Shown here piece after piece: positions 33,537-41,458 of a DNA stretch of 64,000 nucleotides. The notes under the pieces are model-generated. The model did not search any database. It was not told the origin of the DNA and saw nothing but the letters and a program-made list of their open reading frames with translations. The stretch is from NCBI RefSeq assembly GCF_049059935.1, contig NZ_JBMGQR010000001.1:152809-216808 (forward strand). Reading direction: 5' to 3'. Positions within the stretch are counted from its first letter, which is position 1, and each line of letters starts with the position of its first letter. A program made the translations under genes and the position numbers. Origin of the DNA: JAURVT01 sp049059935. GTDB taxonomy: Bacteria; Actinomycetota; Actinomycetes; Propionibacteriales; Nocardioidaceae.

Positions 33537-34751
33537 TCACTTGAGCTCCGACGAGCTGAGGCCCAGGAGGCGGCGCGCGACGATCAGCTGCTGGATCTGC
33601 TGGGTGCCCTCGAAGATGTCGAGGATCTTGGAGTCGCGGGCCCACTTCTCGAGCAGCTCGTTCTCGCCGTAGCCGAGGGTGCCGGCCAGCTCGACGCAGC
33701 GCAGCGTGATCTCGGTGCCCACGCGACCGGCCTTCGCCTTGGCCATCGAGGCCTCGAGCGAGTTGGGCTTGCGGTTGTCGGCGAGCCAGGCCGCCTCGAG
33801 CGTCAGCAGGTAGGCGGCGTCCCACTCGGCCTCCAGGGCCAGGAACGTCGACACGGCCCCCACCTGCAGGTGCGCCGGGCGGTCGTAGTCGACCTGCATG
33901 CCGGCCTCGTCGAGGAGCCGCTTGAGCTCCTCCAGGGCGGCGCGCGCGCACCCGACCGCCATCGCGGCCACCAGCGGACGCGTGTTGTCGAACGTCTGCA
34001 TGACGCCCGCGAACCCCTGCTTGGTGTCGACCTCGGGGCTGCCGAGCAGGTTTTCGGCGGGCACGCGGCAGTTCTCGAGGATGATCGTCGCGGTGTCGGA
34101 GGCCTTGATGCCGAGCTTGTGCTCGAGGCGCTCGACGCGGATGCCGGGGAGGTCCTTGGGCACGACGAAGGACTTGATCGCCGCGCGTCCCTTGTCCTTG
34201 TCGAGGGTCGCCCACACCACGACGGAGTCGGCGCGGCCACCGGAGGTGACGTAGATCTTCTCGCCGTTGAGCACGTAGTGGTCGCCGTCCTTGACGGCCG
34301 TGGTGCGGATCGCGGCCGAGTCCGAGCCGCAGCCGGGCTCGGTGATCGCCATCGCGGCCCACGTGCCGTCGAACCGTGCGAGCTGCTCGTCGCTGGCCAC
34401 CGACGCGATGGCCGAGTTGCCCAGGCCCTGGCGGGGCATCGACAGCAGCAAGCCGACGTCGCCCCAGCACATCTCCATCACGGATAGCACCGACGACATG
34501 TTGGTGCCGTTCTTGACGCCCGCGTCCTTGCCCTCGGTGGTCGAGCGGCGGACACCCGCGGCGCCGGCGCCCTGACCCTGGCCGGAGTCACCCATGCCGT
34601 CGACGAGCGAGGCGAGCAGGTCCAGCTCCTTGGGGTACGCGTGCTCGGCGCGGTCGTACTTGCGGGAGTTGGCGCGCAGGAACTCCGCGGCCACCTGGTG
34701 CGCCTGGTCGACGAAGGCGCGGAACTTCTTGGGGCTCTCGAGGTTGATCAT
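33537..34751 (-). CDS. Acyl-CoA dehydrogenase (FadE type), canonical partner
   Basis: 404 residues. FAD-site MAITEPGCGSDSAAIRTTA, then YVTSGGRADSVVVWA, and the C-terminal RDSKILDIFEGTQQIQQLIVARRLLG, whose Glu in FEGT is the expected catalytic base. It introduces a 2,3-double bond in an acyl-CoA thioester. Ahead of ATG 34751 is AAAGGAC. It is 30 bases downstream of a second, shorter-featured acyl-CoA dehydrogenase, which suggests a shared operon and possibly a mixed oligomer as known for several actinobacterial FadE pairs. Confidence 0.93.
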   Translation of the reverse strand: MINLESPKKFRAFVDQAHQVAAEFLRANSRKYDRAEHAYPKELDLLASLVDGMGDSGQGQGAGAAGVRRSTTEGKDAGVKNGTNMSSVLSVMEMCWGDVGLLLSMPRQGLGNSAIASVASDEQLARFDGTWAAMAITEPGCGSDSAAIRTTAVKDGDHYVLNGEKIYVTSGGRADSVVVWATLDKDKGRAAIKSFVVPKDLPGIRVERLEHKLGIKASDTATIILENCRVPAENLLGSPEVDTKQGFAGVMQTFDNTRPLVAAMAVGCARAALEELKRLLDEAGMQVDYDRPAHLQVGAVSTFLALEAEWDAAYLLTLEAAWLADNRKPNSLEASMAKAKAGRVGTEITLRCVELAGTLGYGENELLEKWARDSKILDIFEGTQQIQQLIVARRLLGLSSSELK

Positions 34752-34781
34752 CGTCAGTCCTTTCTCGTCGGGTCCTCGTCG

Positions 34782-36116
34782 TCAGACGAGGAGCCCGCCC
34801 TCCATCACGCCGATCGCCCGCAGGTCGCGGTACCACCGCTCCACCGGGTGCTCCTTGACGAAGCCGTGGCCGCCGAGCAGCTGGACGCCGTCGGTGCCGA
34901 TGCGCATGCCGTGCTCGGAGCACAGGCGGCGCGCGACGGCCGTCTCGCGGGCGAAGTCGAGCCCCTGGTCGGCTCGCGACGCGGCGCGCAGCGTGGCCAG
35001 GCGCATGCCCTCGAGCTCGATGCCGATGTTGGCGACCATGAAGGCCACGCTCTGGCGGTGCGCGACCGGCTCGCCGAAAGCCTTGCGCTCCTTGACGTAC
35101 GGGATCACGTAGTCGAGCACCGCGCGGCCGGTGCCGAGCGCGAGGGAGCACCAGGCGATGCGCGCCCGGCGCACGCTGTCGGCGTAGACGGCGGGATCGC
35201 CGTCGCCGAGCAGCGCGTCCTCGGGCACCTCGACACCGTCGAGCACGAGGCGACCGAGGCCGGCGGCGCGCACGCCCATGGACGGCTCGGCCTCCACGAC
35301 GACGCCGGGCGTGCCCGACTCGAGCAGGAACAGCGCGGGGCCGGTGCCCTCGAGGTGGGCCGCGACGACGAAGAGCTCGGCCCGGTCGCCGCGGACGACG
35401 GCGGCCTTGACGCCGTCGAGCCGGAAGCCGCCCGCGCTGCGGGTGGCGGTGGTGCGCAGGGCGAAGGGGTCGAAGAAGGCGTGCGGCTCGGCCACGGCCA
35501 GCGCGGCGGCGGGCACGTCGTCGCCGGTGAACGCGCCGAGGTAGGTGGCCTGCTGGTCGGCGGTGCCCCAGGAGGCGAGGGCGGTGGCGACGGCGTTGGG
35601 CGCCAGGCAGGCCACGGCGATGCCCATGTCGCCGTGCGCGAGCGCCTCGCCCACCAGCACGCCGGTGGTCGCTGAGCGCTCGGCCGACAGACCGCCCAGC
35701 TCCTCGGGCACGCCCACCAGGGTGAGGCCGAGGTCGGTGGTCTGCGCGAGCACCTCGCCCGGCGCCTCGGTGGACTCGTCGGCCTTCTCGGCGGCCGGAC
35801 GCACGACCTCAGCGGCGAACTCGGACACGACGTCGACCATCATCTGCTGGTCGTCGGTGGGCGTGAGGTCGAAGACGCCCGAGCGCGAGGCCGGCCTCTG
35901 ACGGGCGGCGCCGCCCTGGCCGCGCTGGCGCGGGAAGCGGCGCGAGACGGCGCCCGCGGTCTGGAAGCCGGCCTTGGCGCCGTGGTAGACGGCGCTCTCG
36001 GTGGCCTGGCGCAGGCCCAGCTTGTCGAGGACGGGCAGGCCGGCGAGCTTGTTCATCGCGGCCAGGCCGAGACCCATCGCGTCGCGGCGGTGCGGTGAGG
36101 TCGGTGCAGAGGGCAC
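34782..36116 (-). CDS. Acyl-CoA dehydrogenase-like protein with degenerate FAD motif
   Basis: 444 residues. An N-terminal extension of about 75 residues (basic, Ala/Gly-rich) precedes the acyl-CoA dehydrogenase fold at FDLTPTDDQQMMVDVVSEFA. The usual ITEPGxGSD is changed to VAEPHAFFDPFALRTTA. The C-terminus LLGGHGFVKEHPVERWYRDLRAIGVMEGG is normal up to the catalytic-type Glu and then stops early. It may be the structural partner of the neighbouring dehydrogenase. GTG 36116 has AAGGAG upstream and an operator-like palindrome 33 bases away. Confidence 0.88.
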   Translation of the reverse strand: MPSAPTSPHRRDAMGLGLAAMNKLAGLPVLDKLGLRQATESAVYHGAKAGFQTAGAVSRRFPRQRGQGGAARQRPASRSGVFDLTPTDDQQMMVDVVSEFAAEVVRPAAEKADESTEAPGEVLAQTTDLGLTLVGVPEELGGLSAERSATTGVLVGEALAHGDMGIAVACLAPNAVATALASWGTADQQATYLGAFTGDDVPAAALAVAEPHAFFDPFALRTTATRSAGGFRLDGVKAAVVRGDRAELFVVAAHLEGTGPALFLLESGTPGVVVEAEPSMGVRAAGLGRLVLDGVEVPEDALLGDGDPAVYADSVRRARIAWCSLALGTGRAVLDYVIPYVKERKAFGEPVAHRQSVAFMVANIGIELEGMRLATLRAASRADQGLDFARETAVARRLCSEHGMRIGTDGVQLLGGHGFVKEHPVERWYRDLRAIGVMEGGLLV

Positions 36117-36148
36117 GGTCGACTCCTTCGTGGCGGTGCTGAGGCTTC

Positions 36149-36171
36149 AACTGTAACTCTGAGTTGCAGTT
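36149..36171. promoter_or_regulatory. 23-bp operator-like palindrome between acyl-CoA dehydrogenase and def
   Basis: AACTGTAACTC, a central T (36160), then GAGTTGCAGTT: 10 of 11 positions are complementary. It is AT-rich against the local background and lies 33 bases upstream of the acyl-CoA dehydrogenase start. It suits a TetR-type fatty-acid regulator. No such regulator gene is in the window. Confidence 0.6.
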
Positions 36172-36277
36172 TTGTCGCTGTCTCGTGGCTCTCACTTCGA
36201 CGTGTCGGCCGGTCCGCCCCCGAGGCCCCGTCTCCGATAGCCTGGGGCGCCCCCTCCGCACGTCCCAGGAGTCCTCC

Positions 36278-36877
36278 GTGCCCCGACAGCCCGACGCGTC
36301 CGTCCCGACCGGCGGCACCGTCCGTCCGATCGTGCGCTGGGGCGAGCCGGTGATGCACCACAGGCTCAAGCCCGTCACCGAGCACGACGACGCGCTGCGC
36401 GAGCTCGTGGCCGACCTGTTCGCCACCATGTACGCCGCCGACGGCGCCGGGCTCGCGGCCAACCAGATCGGCGTCGACCTGCAGGTCTTCGTCTTCGACT
36501 GCACCGACGGCGACGACATGCGCGTGGCCGGCGTCGTCTGCAACCCGGTGCTCACGCTCCCCGAGGGCAAGGACCGCAACCTCGACGACGACGACGAGGG
36601 CTGCCTGTCGCTGCCCGGCGCCTTCACCGCCTGCGCGCGCCCGGACTGGTCGCAGGTCGACGGCACCGACGCCGACGGCAACCCCGTCACCTACGTCGGC
36701 GAGGGCGGCACCCTGGCCCGCTGCCTGCAGCACGAGACCGACCACCTGCACGGCACCGTCTTCGGCGACCGGGTGCCCAACCGGGCGCGCAAGAAGCTCT
36801 ACAAGCAGCACGACGCGGTCGCCGAGGACTACCCCGCCGACTGGCCCGTCACCCCCCGCGACGACTCGCGCGACTAG
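36278..36877 (+). CDS. def: Peptide deformylase
   Basis: 199 residues with all three deformylase motifs: GAGLAANQIG (57-66), EGCLSLP (107-113, metal Cys109) and QHETDHL (151-157, metal His152 and His156, catalytic Glu153). It removes the formyl group from new polypeptides. GTG 36278 is chosen for the AGGAG eight bases upstream. Its stop overlaps the convergent SpoU-type gene by four bases. Confidence 0.96.
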   Translation: MPRQPDASVPTGGTVRPIVRWGEPVMHHRLKPVTEHDDALRELVADLFATMYAADGAGLAANQIGVDLQVFVFDCTDGDDMRVAGVVCNPVLTLPEGKDRNLDDDDEGCLSLPGAFTACARPDWSQVDGTDADGNPVTYVGEGGTLARCLQHETDHLHGTVFGDRVPNRARKKLYKQHDAVAEDYPADWPVTPRDDSRD

Positions 36878-37680
36878 GTCGCGCGGGGTCGCAGGGCGTA
36901 GCAGGCGACGGCGGCCGCGGCGGCGACGTTGAGCGAGTCGATGCCCGGCGCCATGGGGATGACGGCGCGGTGGTCGGCCGAGCGGGTCCAGTGCGCGCTC
37001 AGGCCGGGGCCCTCGGCACCCAGCATCAGGGCGACCGGGCCGTCGAGGTCGAGGCCGGCGACGTCCTCGGCGTCGTCGGCGAGCGTCATCGCGACGGTGG
37101 TGAAGCCGCGGTCGCGGAGCAGCTGCGGCGTGCCGAACCAGTCGTCGACGCGGGCGTAGGGCAGCCAGAACACCGAGCCCATCGACACCTTGATCGCCCG
37201 GCGGTACAGCGGGTCGGCGCAGCGCGGCGACAGCAGGACCCCGTCGAACCCCAGCGCGGCGACGCTGCGGAACACCGCCCCCACGTTGGTGTGGTCGCTG
37301 AGGTCCTCGACCACCACGACGCGCGAGGCGCCGTCGAGCACCTCGTCGACGGTCGCCAGCGGCGCGCGCTCCAGCGAGGCGAGCGCGCCGCGGTGCACGT
37401 GGAACCCCGTCAGCGCCTCGATCTGCTTCTCGGGCAGGACGAAGCACGGGGCGTCGGACGCGGCGAGGACGTCGCCGAGCGAGTCCACCCACCGCGGGGC
37501 CATCAGGAACGAGCGCGGACGGTGGCCCGCCTCGACGGCCCGGCGCACCACCTTCTCGCCCTCGGCCAGGAACAGCCCCCGCTCGGTCTCGAGCAGCTTG
37601 CGCAGCTGGACGTCGCGGAGGTCGACGTAGTCGGCGAGCCGCGGGTCGGTCGGGTCCTCGACCTCGACGACGTCAGCCAC
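36874..37680 (-). CDS. TrmH/SpoU family RNA 2'-O-methyltransferase
   Basis: 268 residues: N-terminal substrate-binding part (RKLLETERGLFLAEGEKVVRRA) and C-terminal SPOUT knot with VVVEDLSDHTNVGAVFRSVAALG (motif 1), VALMLGAEGPGLS (motif 2) and VIPMAPGIDSLNVAAAAAV (motif 3). It methylates ribose in rRNA or tRNA with SAM. GTG 37680 lies inside the 3' end of the MET8-like gene (8-base overlap), so they are coupled. Confidence 0.94.
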   Translation of the reverse strand: MADVVEVEDPTDPRLADYVDLRDVQLRKLLETERGLFLAEGEKVVRRAVEAGHRPRSFLMAPRWVDSLGDVLAASDAPCFVLPEKQIEALTGFHVHRGALASLERAPLATVDEVLDGASRVVVVEDLSDHTNVGAVFRSVAALGFDGVLLSPRCADPLYRRAIKVSMGSVFWLPYARVDDWFGTPQLLRDRGFTTVAMTLADDAEDVAGLDLDGPVALMLGAEGPGLSAHWTRSADHRAVIPMAPGIDSLNVAAAAAVACYALRPRAT

Positions 37681-38158
37681 CGGCGCCGTCCTCGAGCGCC
37701 TGCATCAACGCGTCACGGGTGGCCGCGGCCGTGGCCGGGTCGCGGTTGGCCATCACCGCGACGGTGATCGGGCCGTGGTGCCCCGACGCCGGCGTCCAGG
37801 CCGTGCCGCGCAAGGCGTCGTCGGCACGCACGCAGAACACCCGGGCGTCCTCGGCCTCGGCCACGACGGCCTCGTTGACGGCCGGGTCGTCGGTGGCCGC
37901 CATCGCGTACCAGGCACCGTCGAGGTCGCCGCGCTCGTAGGCGCGCTCGGCGAGCGAGACGCGTCCGTGCCGCACGTGGTCGCGCACCTCGTCCAGGACG
38001 TCGGGTGCGACGACGTGCACGCGGGCCCCCGCCTCGAGCAGGGTCCGGATGCGGCGGCGCGCGACGCGTCCCCCTCCGACGACGACCACCCGCCGTCCCA
38101 CCAGCAGGAGGCCGGCGGGGTACGGCGGGTGGCTCGGTCCGGGACCGTGGTCGCTCAC
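37673..38158 (-). CDS. Precorrin-2 dehydrogenase / MET8-like protein (single domain)
   Basis: 161 residues matching the N-terminal NAD-dependent part of siroheme synthase: PAGLLLVGRRVVVVGGGRVARRRI, LLEAGARVHVVAPDV, AMAATDDPAVNEAVVAEAE and TVAVMANRDPATAAATRDAL. It oxidises precorrin-2 to sirohydrochlorin; the ferrochelatase role is uncertain. No methyltransferase domain is attached and no other siroheme gene is near. GTG 38158 begins one base before the stop of the SPFH gene. Confidence 0.87.
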   Translation of the reverse strand: MSDHGPGPSHPPYPAGLLLVGRRVVVVGGGRVARRRIRTLLEAGARVHVVAPDVLDEVRDHVRHGRVSLAERAYERGDLDGAWYAMAATDDPAVNEAVVAEAEDARVFCVRADDALRGTAWTPASGHHGPITVAVMANRDPATAAATRDALMQALEDGAGG

Positions 38159-38159
38159 G

Positions 38160-39299
38160 TCAGGCGCTGGGCCCAGCCGGCGGCGGGTCGCCGGCGTCGT
38201 CGACGGCCGGCGGCTGCTCGGCAGGAGCGGGCGCGGCGAGTCCGCCGGAGGTGCCGGCACCGGTGGGCGACGCGGCCTCCTCGGCGGCCTTGAGGGCCTC
38301 CTTGACGGCGTCGGACTGCTCGCGACGGTCGGCCTCCAGCGACGGCGCGGGCGGCGTCTCGATGTCGACGCGCTTGGCGGGACCGTCGGTGTGCACCGGG
38401 ATCGAGCCCACGGCCTGGCCGAGGCCCTTGAGCGCGTCGCCGATCTCGCTGGGGATGAAGAACATCTTGTTGGCCTCGCCGTCGGCGATCTTCGGCAGCA
38501 TCTGCAGGTACTGATAGGCCAGCAGCGACTGGTCGGGGCGGCCGTCGTGGATGGCCTGGAAGACCGTGGAGATGGCCTGGCCCTCGCCCTGCGCGCGCAG
38601 GATCTGCGACTCGCGCTCGGCCTGCGCCCGCAGGATCTGCGACTCGCGTGCACCCTCGGCCGACAGGATCTGCGACTGCTTGTCGCCCTCGGCCGACAGG
38701 ATCGCGGACTGGCGCTGGCCCTCGGCGGTGAGGATGGCCGCGCGCTTGTCGCGGTCGGCGCGCATCTGCTTCTCCATCGAGTCCTTGATGGACGGCGGCG
38801 GGTCGATGCCCTTGAGCTCGACGCGGTTGACCCGGATGCCCCACTGGCCGGTGGCGCCGTCGAGCTCGCCGCGCAGCTTGGTGTTGATCTCGTCGCGGCT
38901 GGTCAGCGTCCGCTCGAGGGTGAGCCCACCGATGATGTTGCGGAGCGTGGTCATGGTGAGCTGCTCGATCGCCTGGATGTAGTTGGCGATGCGGTAGGTC
39001 GCGGCCGTGGGGTCGGTGACCTGGAAGTAGATGACGGTGTCGATCGAGACCACCAGGTTGTCCTCGGTGATCACCGGCTGCGGCGGGAACGACACGACCT
39101 GCTCGCGCACGTCGATCAGGTAGCGCATCTTGTCGATGAACGGCGTGATGATGTTCAGGCCGGGGTTGAGCGTGCGCTGGTACTTGCCGAACCGCTCGAC
39201 GATGCCCGCGCGGGCCTGCGGGACGATCTTGATCGTCATCGCCAGCGTGACGATCGCGAGCAGGGCGATCACCGCCAAGATGATGGTCACTGCACCCAT
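38160..39299 (-). CDS. SPFH/Band 7 (paraslipin) membrane protein
   Basis: 379 residues. An N-terminal membrane helix (5-23), then the SPFH domain (about 25-180; VPQARAGIVERFGKYQRTLNPGLN), a coiled-coil stalk containing five tandem 11-residue repeats (188-242) and a C-terminal Pro/Ala-rich tail. Such proteins assemble ring scaffolds in membranes. The nfeD-type gene just upstream is the usual partner. AAGGGAA lies ten bases ahead of ATG 39299. Confidence 0.94.
   Translation of the reverse strand: MGAVTIILAVIALLAIVTLAMTIKIVPQARAGIVERFGKYQRTLNPGLNIITPFIDKMRYLIDVREQVVSFPPQPVITEDNLVVSIDTVIYFQVTDPTAATYRIANYIQAIEQLTMTTLRNIIGGLTLERTLTSRDEINTKLRGELDGATGQWGIRVNRVELKGIDPPPSIKDSMEKQMRADRDKRAAILTAEGQRQSAILSAEGDKQSQILSAEGARESQILRAQAERESQILRAQGEGQAISTVFQAIHDGRPDQSLLAYQYLQMLPKIADGEANKMFFIPSEIGDALKGLGQAVGSIPVHTDGPAKRVDIETPPAPSLEADRREQSDAVKEALKAAEEAASPTGAGTSGGLAAPAPAEQPPAVDDAGDPPPAGPSA
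38574..38738 (-). repeat. Five tandem 33-bp repeats coding 11-residue units in the SPFH gene
   Basis: The units are AILTAEGQRQS, AILSAEGDKQS, QILSAEGARES, QILRAQAERES and QILRAQGEGQA. The DNA repeats CAGGATCTGCGACT nearly exactly in the middle units. An 11-residue period suits a right-handed coiled coil. The copy number could vary between strains. Confidence 0.85.
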
Positions 39300-39330
39300 T
39301 GCAACACCGTTCCCTTCGGTCCCGACACGG

Positions 39331-39792
39331 CTACATGTCGTGGGGGTAGACGACGGCGGTCGCGCCGTCGATCTCGAACACCTGCACGCGCGTGCCGGGC
39401 TCCAGCACCGCGGTCTCGTCGTAGGACCTCGCCGTCCAGATCTCTCCGTGCATCCGCACCTGGCCACCGTCGCGGCCGATGGTCGTCGTGACGACGGCCT
39501 CGGTGCCGATCAGCGCCTGGGCGCCGTCCTGGAGGTGGGCGCCGCGGTGCAGCCTGCGCATCATCGGCGGCCGCACCAGCCCCAGCATCGAGACCGACAC
39601 CACGACGGCGAGGGCGATGTTGACCGGCAGCGGCGCACCGAGACCGTCGCCGATCGCACCGGCGAAGGCTCCCGAGGCCAGCATGAGCAGCACGAGGTCG
39701 AGGCTCACGAGCTCGGCCGCGGCGAGCAGGACGCCGCCGGTGGCCCAGGCCGCCCAGCTGTTGTCCCCCCACCACTGCCAGAAGTCGTTCAC
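39331..39792 (-). CDS. NfeD family protein
   Basis: 153 residues: two to three membrane helices in the first 75 residues (GGVLLAAAELVSLDLVLLMLASGAFAG, IALAVVVSVSMLGLV) and a C-terminal OB-fold domain (about 85-150; LIGTEAVVTTTIGRDGGQVRMHGEIW, LEPGTRVQVFEIDGATAVV). NfeD proteins act with SPFH scaffolds in membrane quality control. GTG 39792 lies six bases after TAGGGT, so leaderless; the SPFH gene follows 31 bases downstream. Confidence 0.94.
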   Translation of the reverse strand: MNDFWQWWGDNSWAAWATGGVLLAAAELVSLDLVLLMLASGAFAGAIGDGLGAPLPVNIALAVVVSVSMLGLVRPPMMRRLHRGAHLQDGAQALIGTEAVVTTTIGRDGGQVRMHGEIWTARSYDETAVLEPGTRVQVFEIDGATAVVYPHDM

Positions 39793-39798
39793 GACTCC

Positions 39799-39804
39799 AC
39801 CCTA
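39799..39804 (-). promoter_or_regulatory. -10 box of a leaderless transcript (nfeD-SPFH)
   Basis: TAGGGT on the minus strand, six bases before the GTG at 39792. Confidence 0.55.
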
Positions 39805-39831
39805 GTGGGGCGGCGGGCACGAAGTGCCAGG

Positions 39832-40617
39832 TCAGCGGGCGCGTCGGGCGGCCCAGCGGCCGTCGACGTGGTCGACGACGAGCGGCAGGCCGTAGGTGCG
39901 TCCGAGCGTGTCGGCGTTCATCGTCGTCTCGATCGGCCCGGCGGCGACGACGCGTCCCTCGCGCAGCATGAGCACGTGGGTGAACCCCGCGGGGATCTCC
40001 TCGACGTGGTGCGACACCATCACCGTCGCCGGCGACGCGGGGTCACGGGCGAACTCGGTCAGGAACGCCACGAGCTCCTCGCGCCCGCCGAGGTCGAGGC
40101 CGGCGCCCGGCTCGTCGAGCAGGAGCAGCTCGGGGTCGGTCATCAGGGCGCGGGCGATCATCACGCGCTTGCGCTCGCCCTCGCTCAGGGTGCCGAACGT
40201 GCGGTCGGCGAGGTGCGCGACGCCGACCTGGCGCAGCAGCTGCGCCGCGCGCTCGTGGTCGAGGTCGTCGTACTCCTCGCGCCAGCGCCCGAGCACCGCG
40301 TACGACGCGGAGACCACGGCGTCCGACACGCTCTCGGCGCGCGGGATGCGCTCGGCGAGCAACGAGCTGGTGTGGCCGATCCGCGGACGCAGCTCGAACA
40401 CGTCGACCGCGCCCATCACCTCGTCCAGCACCCCGGCCATGCCCGTCGTGGGGTGCACCTGGGCGCCGACCACCTGCAGGAGCGTGGTCTTGCCCGCGCC
40501 GTTGGGGCCGAGCACCACCCAGCGCTCGCCCTCGCCGACCGTCCAGGAGACGTCGTCCAGGAGCAGGGAGTCGCCGCGCCGCACCGCGACGTCGAGGAGC
40601 TCGATGACGGCGACCAT
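39832..40617 (-). CDS. ABC transporter ATP-binding protein (single domain)
   Basis: 261 residues: Walker A GPNGAGKTT (38-46), signature as TLSEGERKR, Walker B LLLLDEPGAGLD and switch His in MVSHHVEEIP. The LSEGE signature and MGAVDVFELRPRIGH resemble ModF/YlmA-type ATPases with no obvious permease. No membrane partner gene is beside it, so its role is open. AGGAAGG precedes ATG 40617. Confidence 0.9.
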   Translation of the reverse strand: MVAVIELLDVAVRRGDSLLLDDVSWTVGEGERWVVLGPNGAGKTTLLQVVGAQVHPTTGMAGVLDEVMGAVDVFELRPRIGHTSSLLAERIPRAESVSDAVVSASYAVLGRWREEYDDLDHERAAQLLRQVGVAHLADRTFGTLSEGERKRVMIARALMTDPELLLLDEPGAGLDLGGREELVAFLTEFARDPASPATVMVSHHVEEIPAGFTHVLMLREGRVVAAGPIETTMNADTLGRTYGLPLVVDHVDGRWAARRAR

Positions 40618-40688
40618 GCACGACCTTCCTGACGTCGGCGGACCGACGCTGTGGGCTGGGACCAGGCCAACCTATACGAGGACACCCG

Positions 40689-40694
40689 TAGTCT
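40689..40694 (+). promoter_or_regulatory. -10 box of a leaderless transcript (gene at 40702)
   Basis: TAGTCT, seven bases before the GTG at 40702; it decides this start over the upstream ATG at 40651. Confidence 0.55.
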
Positions 40695-40701
40695 TGGTCG
40701 G

Positions 40702-41430
40702 GTGTGGGACATCCCTGTGTCGGTGCGCTGGGCGTGCTGGTTCAACGCCTGGCTCGAGGGCCGGGTGTCGCTCGACGAGGCCCGTGACGCCGTGGTCGGC
40801 GACGACGCCGCGCACGACGTGCTGGGGCTCGAGGACGACGCCACCACGCCGCTGATCCTCGCCTGGGGACGTCTGCGCAGCCGCGGTGCCACCGGCGCCC
40901 GTCCGGTCGTGGTGGAGCCGGGCGACCTGATCGGGCTGGCCGGTCCCCCGTCGTTCAACGGGGCGGCGCTCGACGTCGGCGAGGCCGTCGTCGTCGAGGG
41001 CAGCGGGCTCGGCCTGGTGCCGAGCGTCGTCGGAGCGGGGGTGTTCTGGCAGGTGCACGAGGCCCGGGGCGGTGCGCACGTGCCGTCCGTCGCCGAGGCC
41101 GAGCGGGCCCTGCGTGAGCAGCTGGCCCACACCGCCGGCGCGCTCGTCGAGCTCGACGTCGCCCGGTGGCGCCCCGAGATCGCCGACGCGCTCTCGGAGC
41201 TGCGGTCGTCGTCCGACCCGGTGCTGCCCGACGGCTACAGCCCGCGGGCGACGCGCGTCGCGGGGCTCGCGTCACGGTGCCTGACCATCGGCACGCTCGC
41301 CGCCGACGTGCCCACGGGCGCGGTGTCGTCGTGGGAGCACGACCAGCGCGAGCAGCACCTCGTCGCCCTGCGCCGCGCGGCGCGTCACGCCCTCGTCGCG
41401 GCGGCCAGCGAGCCTGCGCTCGCGAGATGA
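40702..41430 (+). CDS. Conserved-looking protein of unknown function
   Basis: 242 residues, soluble, no signal or membrane helix. It starts MWDIPVSVRWACWFNAWLEG (first residue from GTG) and contains DLIGLAGPPSFNGAALDVGEAVVVEG in the middle and a helical C-terminus. I recognise no family. The GTG is supported by the leaderless box and lies after the divergent ABC ATPase gene; serB follows 28 bases downstream with its own box. Confidence 0.7.
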   Translation: MWDIPVSVRWACWFNAWLEGRVSLDEARDAVVGDDAAHDVLGLEDDATTPLILAWGRLRSRGATGARPVVVEPGDLIGLAGPPSFNGAALDVGEAVVVEGSGLGLVPSVVGAGVFWQVHEARGGAHVPSVAEAERALREQLAHTAGALVELDVARWRPEIADALSELRSSSDPVLPDGYSPRATRVAGLASRCLTIGTLAADVPTGAVSSWEHDQREQHLVALRRAARHALVAAASEPALAR

Positions 41431-41444
41431 GCGGCGCGCGCCGG

Positions 41445-41450
41445 TAGGCT
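41445..41450 (+). promoter_or_regulatory. -10 box of a leaderless transcript (serB)
   Basis: TAGGCT, eight bases before the GTG at 41459. Confidence 0.5.
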
Positions 41451-41458
41451 CCCGTCAC

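Noticed and set aside
34782..36116. Pseudogene of an acyl-CoA dehydrogenase
   Set aside because: The frame is intact, has a good ribosome-binding site, and the C-terminal Glu block is preserved; only the FAD motif is divergent.
38574..38738. CRISPR-like spaced repeats
   Set aside because: The 33-bp units are contiguous, without spacers, in frame, and encode an 11-residue protein repeat.
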